Shown: positions 11,280 to 19,468 of the stretch, piece by piece
Layout: each line of letters opens with the position of its first letter
Position numbering within the stretch: position 1 is the stretch's first letter
Source: Psychrobacter sp. JCM 18900
GTDB taxonomy: Bacteria; Pseudomonadota; Gammaproteobacteria; Pseudomonadales; Moraxellaceae
Reading direction: 5' to 3'
Length of the DNA: 64,000 bases
NCBI RefSeq assembly: GCF_904846625.1
Contig: NZ_CAJHBL010000007.1
Location: forward strand, 1 to 64,000
Program-made: the position numbers and the translations under genes
The notes under the pieces: generated by a model
What the model was told of the DNA's origin: nothing
The model's database searches: none
Seen by the model: only the letters and a program-made list of their open reading frames with translations

Positions 11280-11333
11280 AATGCTCGCTCCTATTATAAA
11301 GGTAAAACAAGTCATCGCTAAAATTTTACTTAC

Positions 11334-11393
11334 TAGGGCGCGTCTTACTTTGTCTCATTTTTAGTACTATTCTTAAAATAATGACACGCCCTA
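11334..11393. mobile_element. Deletion derivative of the family A element (60 bp)
   Basis: It begins TAGGGCGCGTC and ends ATGACACGCCCTA. Its right 40 bases align with the right end of the copies at 891-1064 and 16949-17121 (a TCTCATTTTTA block followed by TCTTAAAAT), while the interior is missing. It lies just upstream of the DUF421 gene. Confidence 0.65.
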
Positions 11394-11464
11394 AACTTAG
11401 CCTAACGGATTTTACGCATTAGCAGGGGAAAACTTTGTAGCACCTTGTAGATGATGGTTTGTAC

Positions 11465-11950
11465 TTACGTTGATTTGCGTATAGGGTCTAATAATCGATT
11501 GATAGACCATAGACTGATTCGCGCACTGACTAGAGTGAGAACTAGCATCAACATTAATGATGAAAGCAGGGGCAGTGGACGCTGCATCGCCATCTCAAAC
11601 AATACCTCACGGCTTATCGTATCAAACAGCCAAAACCAGATGGCTGAAAAATAAATGACCGTCAGCATCCAAACAATCACAACCCCACCAAACATCAATT
11701 TATTAATCTCATCTCGCGCTAATGCTCGCTTCTGATGTTTGATAAATTTACTGACAGCGATATAAGCACCCACGATAATAGAAACCACCATGACCAATTG
11801 CGGATTGAGCGCAAGTTTGGTCTGTATCATCATAAATATGGTACTGGCAAGCGTGTATCCAATCGCAAAAAAACCGACATATCGTGCCAGTTTGGGCTGC
11901 ACTTGTACAAGTGTTTGAGGTTTGTTGAGACTGGTTGTCTGGCGTGACAT
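11465..11950 (-). CDS. Small inner-membrane protein, possible ABZJ_00895 family
   Basis: 161 residues with four probable membrane segments (about 24-42, 50-68, 87-108 and 128-146). A short polar N-terminus and a basic loop (KFIKHQKRALARDE) suggest a positive-inside arrangement. Small four-helix proteins of this type are common in Acinetobacter and Psychrobacter, and I believe this belongs to the group called ABZJ_00895, but that is from memory. The ATG has an AAAGG site seven bases upstream. No function can be assigned. Confidence 0.6.
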   Translation of the reverse strand: MSRQTTSLNKPQTLVQVQPKLARYVGFFAIGYTLASTIFMMIQTKLALNPQLVMVVSIIVGAYIAVSKFIKHQKRALARDEINKLMFGGVVIVWMLTVIYFSAIWFWLFDTISREVLFEMAMQRPLPLLSSLMLMLVLTLVSARISLWSINRLLDPIRKST

Positions 11951-12014
11951 AAGCTAACCTTTATAAAGGTAAAAAATAGAGTATTGATAATAAATCGACT
12001 TAAAGCGTTAAGTG

Positions 12015-14081
12015 TCAGCGCTGTGCTGTCCAGTCGAGCATGGCATCTAATATAGGTCGCGCTGCATAAGGATTTAATGCTTGATCAGTATTAATTATAC
12101 CGACGACAACGTAATCCTGTCCTGACAGCCCTTTGACGTAACCTGCCATTGAGGTGACGTTATTTAACGTGCCAGTTTTTATCCATGCACGACCAGTAGC
12201 TACAGATTCAGGCAAGCGATCGCTATGGGCGGCAATAGTGCCACTAACCCCAGCGACACCTAACGAATCGACATAGGCATCAAAATTTGGTCGACTGTAA
12301 GCATAAGTCAGTAGCTCGCTTAGGTTGGCTGCGGTGATAGTACACTCGCGGCAAAGCCCTGAGCCATTGGTCAAATGTGGCGGCGGCGTACTGAGGTTGG
12401 TTTGCCACCATTGATTGATGGTTTGTAAGGCTGCTGGATAGTCTGTCGTAGCAGGTTTGCCAAATTGATATAAGCTATCAGCCTTTTTACCATTAGATTT
12501 ATCGGCTACTACTTTACTATCCACCTCATTATTAGCTTTGACTTCATTGCTAGCTTTGACTTCATGACTGCTTGGACTAGTCGCAGTTATGCTAGCAGGT
12601 ATTGTTTGAGTCAGCCTTTCTTTATCATAAGCGCCTATAGATAACGCCATTTGCTCAGCCATGACATTGTTTGAGAAGTGGTTAATGTCATGAATCTGCT
12701 CGGTTAAATTCAACGACGGATAGCTGACCATAGGTAGAGGCGACATCGCGATAGCCGTAAGTCCGTGCGCTCGTTTTGTCGTCTTGGTCATATCGTAAGG
12801 TGCTTCTTGTGAGATTACCTGTCCACTCAAAGTATTCCCTAATGCTTGCCATTTGGCAGCGATGACGTGTGCGGCAAACTCTTTGGCATTGGGATATGCT
12901 ACGTAAAAGACATGCTCACCGCAGCTCTCTGGGAGATTGGCATTTAACACAAGCTGCGTGTTTTGCCACTGCGGCGCTAGGCTATAGCTTGCTTGCCCAC
13001 AACTGGCTGCACGGGTATTGATTGTAGCAGGCAGCTGATAGTTAGCTAACCGCGGCTTATAGGTCACATTGGCTTGACCATTATCTTGAGGGTAAGTTTT
13101 GATACCAATGGTGCTAAAGTTAACCAAAAACCCATCTGGGCTGGCGTTATAGGGACGTAGCGGTGAGTTGTCAAAGGCGGCAGGATCTTTACTAACATCA
13201 TTAAAAACCGTGCTGTCGATGATGATGTCACCATCGATATGACGAATACCGGATGCTTGCACTTTATACAGTAACTGCTTTAAGCGCTCGTGGGTCATTT
13301 TTGGGTCGCCACTACCTTGAATGATCAAGTCACCATGTAGACGGTTGCCGATGACAATACCTGTGTGATAAACCCGTGTATACCACACAAAATCGGCCCC
13401 TAAAGTGTCCAAAGCGATAAAGCTAGGCACGAGCTTCATGGTGCTGGCAGGCGTACGAGGGATGTCAGACTGGTGATCTAGCAAAGGCGAAAATGAAATC
13501 TTTATAGAGGCTTTACTATTGCTCTCAGTATCTTGGGCTTTGGCATTCTGATCAAGCGTATGCTGAGATTCATTAGGGATGACTGTTGGAATGCTCTCTA
13601 CGCTCTGATAAGTATAAGGGTCATCAGTATAGGCATGTATTTTTCGCTCGTGCTTCTCAATGGTGCGCTGCTCTATGGTAACTAACGCGCTCTGATGGCT
13701 CGGGTCGCTGCTAATTGTATCCGTAGAGGCGTTTGTAACTGGGTGTTCAGATACTATAGTAGCTGCAGATTGGCTGCCAGTTTCATCACTATCAATGACT
13801 TGAATAGGAGTAGGCAGACGACTGGCAGCCTTGTCACCCACAGGTGTAATCACGATGCTGATATCTGCTTCTGTCAAGTCGGCACGCGCCAAGGCTTTTT
13901 GAATGGCTGCTGGCAACATGGCTTGTGCATGTATTGGTGCGACTATAACCGCTGCCAATAACGCTAACCTAGATAGACGTTTACTAGGTTGGTTCAGCGG
14001 TCGCAAATGACGACAAAGCGTGGTGATTTTGGTTGCAGCAGTAGGGTAATGGCGGCGTCTAGAAGGGTATCGCATGAGCAT
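12015..14081 (-). CDS. dacB: D-alanyl-D-alanine carboxypeptidase/endopeptidase (PBP4 type)
   Basis: A class C penicillin-binding protein that trims peptidoglycan peptides or cuts cross-links in the periplasm. A basic N-terminus and a hydrophobic stretch ending IHAQA (about residues 36-54) form the signal peptide. The catalytic SxxK is S213-T-M-K216, the SxN motif is S470-N-N472 and KTG is at 635-637. At 688 residues it is much longer than E. coli PBP4 (about 477). Most of the excess is an acidic, Ser/Thr-rich insertion between the first strand (ISIVITPVG, about 74-82) and the SxxK helix, plus a charged repeat (SNEVKANNEV) at 511-520. Confidence 0.92.
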   Translation of the reverse strand: MLMRYPSRRRHYPTAATKITTLCRHLRPLNQPSKRLSRLALLAAVIVAPIHAQAMLPAAIQKALARADLTEADISIVITPVGDKAASRLPTPIQVIDSDETGSQSAATIVSEHPVTNASTDTISSDPSHQSALVTIEQRTIEKHERKIHAYTDDPYTYQSVESIPTVIPNESQHTLDQNAKAQDTESNSKASIKISFSPLLDHQSDIPRTPASTMKLVPSFIALDTLGADFVWYTRVYHTGIVIGNRLHGDLIIQGSGDPKMTHERLKQLLYKVQASGIRHIDGDIIIDSTVFNDVSKDPAAFDNSPLRPYNASPDGFLVNFSTIGIKTYPQDNGQANVTYKPRLANYQLPATINTRAASCGQASYSLAPQWQNTQLVLNANLPESCGEHVFYVAYPNAKEFAAHVIAAKWQALGNTLSGQVISQEAPYDMTKTTKRAHGLTAIAMSPLPMVSYPSLNLTEQIHDINHFSNNVMAEQMALSIGAYDKERLTQTIPASITATSPSSHEVKASNEVKANNEVDSKVVADKSNGKKADSLYQFGKPATTDYPAALQTINQWWQTNLSTPPPHLTNGSGLCRECTITAANLSELLTYAYSRPNFDAYVDSLGVAGVSGTIAAHSDRLPESVATGRAWIKTGTLNNVTSMAGYVKGLSGQDYVVVGIINTDQALNPYAARPILDAMLDWTAQR

Positions 14082-14226
14082 CTTTCATCAGGTGGCAAAA
14101 ACAGCCTATGGTAACATGAGTTGCTGTTTTCGCACATGATGCCAGCAGCACAATTTTAGCAATAACAACGCCCTTATTTAGATAACTAACTCTAACTATC
14201 GATTGAACTGAGAGCATGACTTGCTG

Positions 14227-14832
14227 CTAACGCACATGCAAAAAAGCCATCGCCGTCATGACAGCATCGTTATAAGCATCATGCGCGCCCAGTTCAGGAA
14301 TGTTGTAATGGGCTAAGATACGATTCAGATGTTGAGCTTGTCCAGAAAGCCCTTGCGTATGACCACTGATACGCCGACTGTACAGATGACGCAAATCTAT
14401 GACTTCGTTTGGTAGCGAGGTTCCCATATAGCGTTTGACCAATGGATTCAAAAAAGCTATGTCTAGCTGTGTACAGAATCCAACAATTGGTCGATTACCT
14501 ATGAATGGTAGTAGTAGGGCTAACATGTCATCGTAACTCATGCCATGTTCAACGTCGGCGGTACGCAGGCCATGAATGACAATAGTGTCGCGGTCTGGCA
14601 TGACAGGAGGTCTGCAAACCAAATGCATGCCATTACCCGTGTCGATCGTATTGCCATTAATACGTATCGCTGCTACAGACAGCAGGTGATGCTTCTTGGG
14701 GTTCAATCCTGTCATTTCGCAGTCAATCGCTACCCACTGCTCAGCCGAAGGTATCGTAAACATTGGGGCAAGCTCTGGACGCTGTAATTGCGTCTTTTGC
14801 CAAGCGCAAGATAACTGCTGTAACCAGCTCAT
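14227..14832 (-). CDS. DnaQ-like 3'-5' exonuclease (DEDDh)
   Basis: A 201-residue exonuclease domain protein. All five DEDDh residues are visible: D37 and E39 in AIDCEMTGLNP, D124 in FCTQLDIAFLNP, H184 in GAHDAYND and D189. It has no polymerase-binding tail, so it is a stand-alone epsilon-like or RNase T-like enzyme. It lies downstream of the cNMP/CBS/DUF294 gene on the same strand with an 82-bp gap. That pairing of a short exonuclease with a DUF294 protein recurs in several gammaproteobacteria. The substrate is unknown. Confidence 0.85.
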   Translation of the reverse strand: MSWLQQLSCAWQKTQLQRPELAPMFTIPSAEQWVAIDCEMTGLNPKKHHLLSVAAIRINGNTIDTGNGMHLVCRPPVMPDRDTIVIHGLRTADVEHGMSYDDMLALLLPFIGNRPIVGFCTQLDIAFLNPLVKRYMGTSLPNEVIDLRHLYSRRISGHTQGLSGQAQHLNRILAHYNIPELGAHDAYNDAVMTAMAFLHVR

Positions 14833-14914
14833 ATTAATCGCTCATCCATCTATATTGTTTTTGTACTTACAAAATTTCTGTATTTATGAAGCCTCTATAT
14901 TAAGACTGCCACAT

Positions 14915-16900
14915 TTATGCGATTTCTAGTTGATAGTGTTGACGCAATTGGTTTTTGAAGCTTTTGACCACGGCCAGACACTCTTTTAGTAGGTCACGTT
15001 CAAGTGCGGTCAAAGTCGTAGGATCTACTTGCCGTGCATGCTTATCGTCAGTTGAGAGTGCCACAGACAAGCGCTGTGCCATAAAAAACTCTAATGCTTC
15101 TAGCAGCGTATCGGCACGCTCTTGGGTCATAGCATCAACCTGTACCAAGGACTTTAAACGCGCCTTGGTACTAGGCACGTCGAGCACATTGTTTTCTAAT
15201 GCTAAAGTGCGGATACCATGCACCAAAGGAAAGATACCGGCTTTTTTTAGATCAATGTCGGATGATGCTGATTTACCGCCTAGTAAAGGTACAAACTTCT
15301 GCCACCATTGATTAACATCACCAAACTGTAGCGCTGCACGGGCAAACTGCCTGACAAACATAGGGTCTGCTTGTTGATGAGCAAGCTTTAAATACTGACG
15401 TACTTGAGTAAGCAGTGACTCATCGCCGCAGACATATTCAGCATCTAGTATCGCAGACAAGTAAATACCATGCATCGGATCTGAATTTCTAAACCATAGG
15501 CCAATTTGCGCAGTGAATTGCTCGAGCGGTTGTCGCCACATAGGATTGGTCATCATAATATTGCCATCACACAGTGGGTAGCCAAGCGTTGCTAAATGGC
15601 TATTAAAAGTATCAGCAAACTGTGCTAGGTCAGGATGCGTATAGCCATCACGAATGATGAGCGCGTTGTCCTGATCGGTACGCATGATTTGCTCACCGCG
15701 CCCTTCTGAACCCATAACGATTAGGCAAGTATTGGCCATCACTTCATCAGGTACGATTAGCTGCCATAGTTTGGTAAACACCTGCGCATTTAGCGTCTGT
15801 ACCATACGACTGATATTGCCGATTTTGACACCATTGTGATGCTGTGCACGAATATAGCGCCCGATCAGCTCAACAGCAGTATCTAGGCTCGATAAGTCCT
15901 GCGCCTGCTCGATTTGAATACTAATCAGCTGCGAATGATTACCAATATGAGCGAGCATATCGCTTTGCCCAAGCACACCGACGACATCGCCACTCTTATC
16001 AATGACTGGCAGTCTATGAATACGATAGCGAGTCATGGTCAGCAGCGCATCGCCAATCTCATCACTGGCTTTGATGGTACGGAGATTAAAATTTGCATAG
16101 CGCTGGCAAAGAGTAGTAGCAGGATCTTGTTTATCACTCACCGCGCGACAAATATCAGTATCGGTCAGAATCCCTAAGAGTAATCCTGTCTCATATTGCG
16201 CTGTTTGTGAGCTATCCGAACCATTTAAACTATTTACTTCATTTAAACCCTCTAAGCTATGTAGCGGCCGGACCAGCACATGTTTTAATCCAGCTTTGGT
16301 CATGATGCGGGCTGCTTCGTACAAGCTATCATCGGCATCGACGATATGCACTGGTAATAGATGAACATCTATCACCGGCTGCAGCATGATTTGCTGTACT
16401 TCTTGTTGGTTGGTATAGCTAGCAGGATCTAGCGTTTTATTATGACGTCGTTGGCGCAATGCTTTTAATCGTTCGGGCAGTTTGTCTGATAGCATTTGCC
16501 GTACCAGATGATTTTGTGCACTGATTTTATCGATAGCATCACCAGCGACTTGGAGCAGTAACGTCTCTTCACTGGCTCGGAATTGATAGGGTTGTATGGA
16601 CGTACTTTCATGCTCTAGCTGATTGTCCTTGGGAAGTGATTCAGGCAGGCGGCGACTATCAAACCAATCATTATTGTTCAGACCATCAGCGTGATTGCTA
16701 CCGACATAGGACGCGACAAAATCACCATCTAGTGATTGCTCGATTTGCCCTTTGATGACGACATATAGACATTGCAGTTCTTCTGCAGGCAAGCTCTCGT
16801 TTTTGGCAAGGTAGCGTATCTGGGTGTTTTTTCTAATGCTTTGACGCTCAGCTAAGCTCAATACATCGAAGGGCGGTTGGCTAAAATCAAGATGGGGCAT
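14915..16900 (-). CDS. cNMP-binding/CBS/DUF294 nucleotidyltransferase-like signalling protein
   Basis: 661 residues in four parts. The N-terminal 140 look like a cyclic-nucleotide-binding fold. A CBS pair spans about 175-325 (LLGILTDTDICRAV and VVGVLGQSDMLAHIG close the two motifs), with a polar insertion at 217-237. A GlnD-type nucleotidyltransferase domain has GSEGRGEQIMRTDQDN at 397-412, with the two metal-binding aspartates in DQDN. The DUF294 C-terminal helical domain follows (about 515-655). By its parts it probably senses adenylate or cyclic nucleotides and may modify a partner. The downstream exonuclease is a candidate partner. The target is not known. Confidence 0.88.
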   Translation of the reverse strand: MPHLDFSQPPFDVLSLAERQSIRKNTQIRYLAKNESLPAEELQCLYVVIKGQIEQSLDGDFVASYVGSNHADGLNNNDWFDSRRLPESLPKDNQLEHESTSIQPYQFRASEETLLLQVAGDAIDKISAQNHLVRQMLSDKLPERLKALRQRRHNKTLDPASYTNQQEVQQIMLQPVIDVHLLPVHIVDADDSLYEAARIMTKAGLKHVLVRPLHSLEGLNEVNSLNGSDSSQTAQYETGLLLGILTDTDICRAVSDKQDPATTLCQRYANFNLRTIKASDEIGDALLTMTRYRIHRLPVIDKSGDVVGVLGQSDMLAHIGNHSQLISIQIEQAQDLSSLDTAVELIGRYIRAQHHNGVKIGNISRMVQTLNAQVFTKLWQLIVPDEVMANTCLIVMGSEGRGEQIMRTDQDNALIIRDGYTHPDLAQFADTFNSHLATLGYPLCDGNIMMTNPMWRQPLEQFTAQIGLWFRNSDPMHGIYLSAILDAEYVCGDESLLTQVRQYLKLAHQQADPMFVRQFARAALQFGDVNQWWQKFVPLLGGKSASSDIDLKKAGIFPLVHGIRTLALENNVLDVPSTKARLKSLVQVDAMTQERADTLLEALEFFMAQRLSVALSTDDKHARQVDPTTLTALERDLLKECLAVVKSFKNQLRQHYQLEIA

Positions 16901-16948
16901 GGCATCATCCTTGATGGCATATTTTCGGTAGAGACTTTACTATAGCAC

Positions 16949-17121
16949 TAGGGCGTGTCCTCAATTCAATTGATCATATCTAAACGGGCTAAAAATGGCT
17001 AAATTTTGCCAAACATCGTTAAATAGCTGGTTAATATCCCGATATTATCTGCACTATTTTCCTTGTTTGACTGCAATTTATCTCATTTTTATCACCATTT
17101 TTAAAATGAGGACACGGCCTA
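16949..17121. mobile_element. MITE-like inverted-repeat element, family A copy 2
   Basis: 173 bp running from TAGGGCGTGTCCTCA to TGAGGACACGGCCTA, the inverted ends of the family, and very similar over its length to 891-1064. It is inserted between the start of the DUF294 gene and the terminator of dapC and has no reading frame. Confidence 0.82.
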
Positions 17122-17130
17122 ATAAAACCA

Positions 17131-17177
17131 AAAGCCTCCAATAACCACAATATAAATAGGGTTATTGGAGGCTTTTT
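17131..17177 (-). terminator. Bidirectional intrinsic terminator downstream of dapC
   Basis: A 16-bp stem (AAAGCCTCCAATAACC with GGTTATTGGAGGCTTT) has a 12-base loop, with T-runs readable on both strands. It lies about 50 bases beyond the dapC stop. Confidence 0.88.
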
Positions 17178-17224
17178 GCTACTGCGACATTTATTCCAGC
17201 TACATTAGATTTTTCTAATTAGTT

Positions 17225-18454
17225 TTAAGCACCTAATAATTTGCGGATACGACTGATTGCTTCTCGGCTCTCATCGACACTCGCGACCAGAGCGATACGC
17301 ACATAACCTTGTCCAGGATTATGACCATCAACTTCACGTGACAAATAGCGTCCTGCTAGTGCATGGATATTGGTTTGCTCATATAACGCTTTGACAAAGA
17401 TTTCATCATCACCGCCGAATTGCTCAGGTACTTTGACCCAGAAGTAGAACCCAGCATCAGGCATGCGTAACTCTAGCAACTCGCCAAGCTCAGACATCCA
17501 TAGGGCAAACTTTTCTTGATATAGTGCGCGATTATGAGCGACGTGTTTTTCGTCTTGCCACGCAGCGATAGAGGCGAGCTGATGTGGTATCGGCATCGCA
17601 CAACCTTGGTAAGTACGATATTGCAAATAAGCCTGCAAAATTTTGGCATCACCAGCCACAAACCCAGAGCGCAAACCCGGTAAGTTTGAACGTTTGGATA
17701 AAGAGTGGAACACGATACAGTTTTTGAAATCACGGCGACCAAGGGCAGCACAAGCTTGGAGCAATCCAATCGGTGCTGTATCAAAATACAGCTCGCTATA
17801 ACACTCGTCACTGGCAATGATGAAACCGTACTGATCTGACAGACGAATAAGGTATTCCCAATCATCCATTGTCATGACGGAGCCTGTTGGATTATTTGGA
17901 CTACAGACAAACAATAGCTGCGTACGCGTCCAAACGTCTTTTGGTACCGCGCGATAGTCACCTTTGTAATCATTATCTGATGTACAAGGGACAAAATAAG
18001 GCGTTGCCTGTGCCAGTATCGCTGCGCCTTCATATATCTGATAAAACGGGTTAGGCATGACAACCGTAGGCGATGCATTAGACGCTGGAGCATTGCTCTC
18101 TTTGTCAGCTACATCATGATCAACGACCGCTTGTACAAAACTAAAAATCGCTTCTCGTGTGCCCATTACTGGTAATACTTGAGTATTAGCATCGACGTGA
18201 TTTAGAAAAAACCGCTTCTCTAACCAGTGGGCGATAGTTTGACGTAGCTCAAACATACCGTTTGTAGTCGGATAACGACTTATTTTGTCCAAGTTTTCGC
18301 GTAGGACGTCCAGCACAAATGCAGGGGGTTCATGTTTTGGCTCACCAATACCGAGCTTTATTTCACTGTAACCGTTGGCAGGCTTGCTATCGGCAAGCAA
18401 GGTTGCCATCTTTGCGAATGGATAAGGATGTAGATGCTTTAAGTTGTGATTCAT
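17225..18454 (-). CDS. dapC: Succinyldiaminopimelate transaminase
   Basis: A class I/II PLP aminotransferase of the lysine/meso-DAP pathway that makes N-succinyl-L,L-DAP from N-succinyl-2-amino-6-ketopimelate. Recognisable parts are LGIGEPKHEPPAFV, RYPTTNGMFELR, SPNNPTGSVMT, ASDECYSELYF and the PLP-lysine segment FHSLSKRSNLPGLRSGF. The ATG at 18454 (MNHNLKHLHPYPF) is chosen because a reading from further upstream would need a TTG. It lies in the same neighbourhood as glnD and map, the order seen in Acinetobacter and Pseudomonas, although here an oppositely oriented membrane-protein gene separates it from glnD. A related aminotransferase specificity is possible but less likely. Confidence 0.9.
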   Translation of the reverse strand: MNHNLKHLHPYPFAKMATLLADSKPANGYSEIKLGIGEPKHEPPAFVLDVLRENLDKISRYPTTNGMFELRQTIAHWLEKRFFLNHVDANTQVLPVMGTREAIFSFVQAVVDHDVADKESNAPASNASPTVVMPNPFYQIYEGAAILAQATPYFVPCTSDNDYKGDYRAVPKDVWTRTQLLFVCSPNNPTGSVMTMDDWEYLIRLSDQYGFIIASDECYSELYFDTAPIGLLQACAALGRRDFKNCIVFHSLSKRSNLPGLRSGFVAGDAKILQAYLQYRTYQGCAMPIPHQLASIAAWQDEKHVAHNRALYQEKFALWMSELGELLELRMPDAGFYFWVKVPEQFGGDDEIFVKALYEQTNIHALAGRYLSREVDGHNPGQGYVRIALVASVDESREAISRIRKLLGA

Positions 18455-18715
18455 AAGTGTGATAACTATAATAGACAATTAATAATAAAGTTATAAAGAA
18501 AATTTATATTAGAGCAGTGTAGCACTTCTCTAATTTTTTGTCCTTTTCTTCTTATATCGTGAATAGGCATTTACCAAGCGTAAGCTATTCATCATATGAC
18601 TACCAAATAGGTAGTCGCTCAAAAGTCTTTTGAACCTTTCATAATGTATAACCTATAACAATATAAAAAATGACTACATCACAAACGTGGTAGATCGTTT
18701 TAAGGATAGTTTGAT

Positions 18716-19387
18716 ATGTCTAGTGTGCTAAATAATGATGATCTCATCGCTAAAGATATCAATGATGAAAAACTTGATAACAATTTACAGCGTTCTAACC
18801 TGTATAAGCTGCTCAAAGAGCGTGAACAGAGCTGGTGGCAAGCGCGCCAGCAACTGATCGAGCGTCAAGAAAAGAAAATGTTTTGGTATGGTGAAAACAG
18901 CCTAATTATGTGGCTGTTGTGGCAATTAGTCGGCTACGTGGTAGTGGCAATGGCCTTGATGCTGCTCAATAATATATTCGGTATCTCATTACCGCTATGG
19001 CAATACGTCTCTTTATTTGTGATACAGACCATATTTTTTGTCAGTGCACTTGCTGCTAAAGGCCAGTTGGCAAATAAACTTCAGCGCAAAATAGACAACG
19101 ATGAGCTGATGCGCGAAGAGGCGCTCAATGAAATGATTATTTTGGCAGAAGATAGCCTGTATCCTGATGTACATGCCAAGTCGCCTATTTCTTTAGAAGC
19201 CTTAGACGATTATCTAGATGGACAGCTTCACCTAGCAAGCTTGCAGTGTTTGCTACAAAAAGAAGTCGATGCTGGACGTTTAATCATGGAGCAGCAGCCA
19301 CCTGAAGTAGGGGTTTTGCCGCCAGAGCTTGCTGACGATGAATTGAATGAACATGCTAGCGAGATAACCTATAGAAGTACGTTATAA
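18716..19387 (+). CDS. Conserved two-helix membrane protein of unknown function
   Basis: 223 residues. A charged helical N-terminus (1-60, with KLLKEREQSWWQARQQLIERQEKK) is followed by two membrane segments (about 64-85 and 95-113). The cytoplasmic-looking C-terminal half is acidic, with a region around 150-185 (SPISLEALDDYLDGQLHLASLQCLLQKEVDAGRL) that could be a small helical domain. The ATG follows AAGGATAG. It is oriented against both dapC and glnD, and its stop codon lies inside a perfect palindrome. I do not recognise a named family. Confidence 0.7.
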   Translation: MSSVLNNDDLIAKDINDEKLDNNLQRSNLYKLLKEREQSWWQARQQLIERQEKKMFWYGENSLIMWLLWQLVGYVVVAMALMLLNNIFGISLPLWQYVSLFVIQTIFFVSALAAKGQLANKLQRKIDNDELMREEALNEMIILAEDSLYPDVHAKSPISLEALDDYLDGQLHLASLQCLLQKEVDAGRLIMEQQPPEVGVLPPELADDELNEHASEITYRSTL

Positions 19388-19400
19388 AACGTACTTCTAT
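19371..19400. other. Perfect 13-bp stem-loop overlapping a stop codon
   Basis: ATAGAAGTACGTT and its exact reverse complement flank an ATAA loop. The TAA stop of the upstream gene sits in the loop and right arm. There is no T-run, so it is not a classical terminator; it may stabilise the 3' end or separate the convergent glnD transcript. Confidence 0.75.
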
Positions 19401-19468
19401 GATGACTATCAGACTACTTTTGCTAGTTAATATTCAAAATAATGGCTAACCAAAAATATCTAGCCGTA

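Noticed and set aside
18455..18478. TTG start for dapC eight codons upstream
   Set aside because: The extra residues do not fit the family and the ATG at 18454 starts at the expected position.
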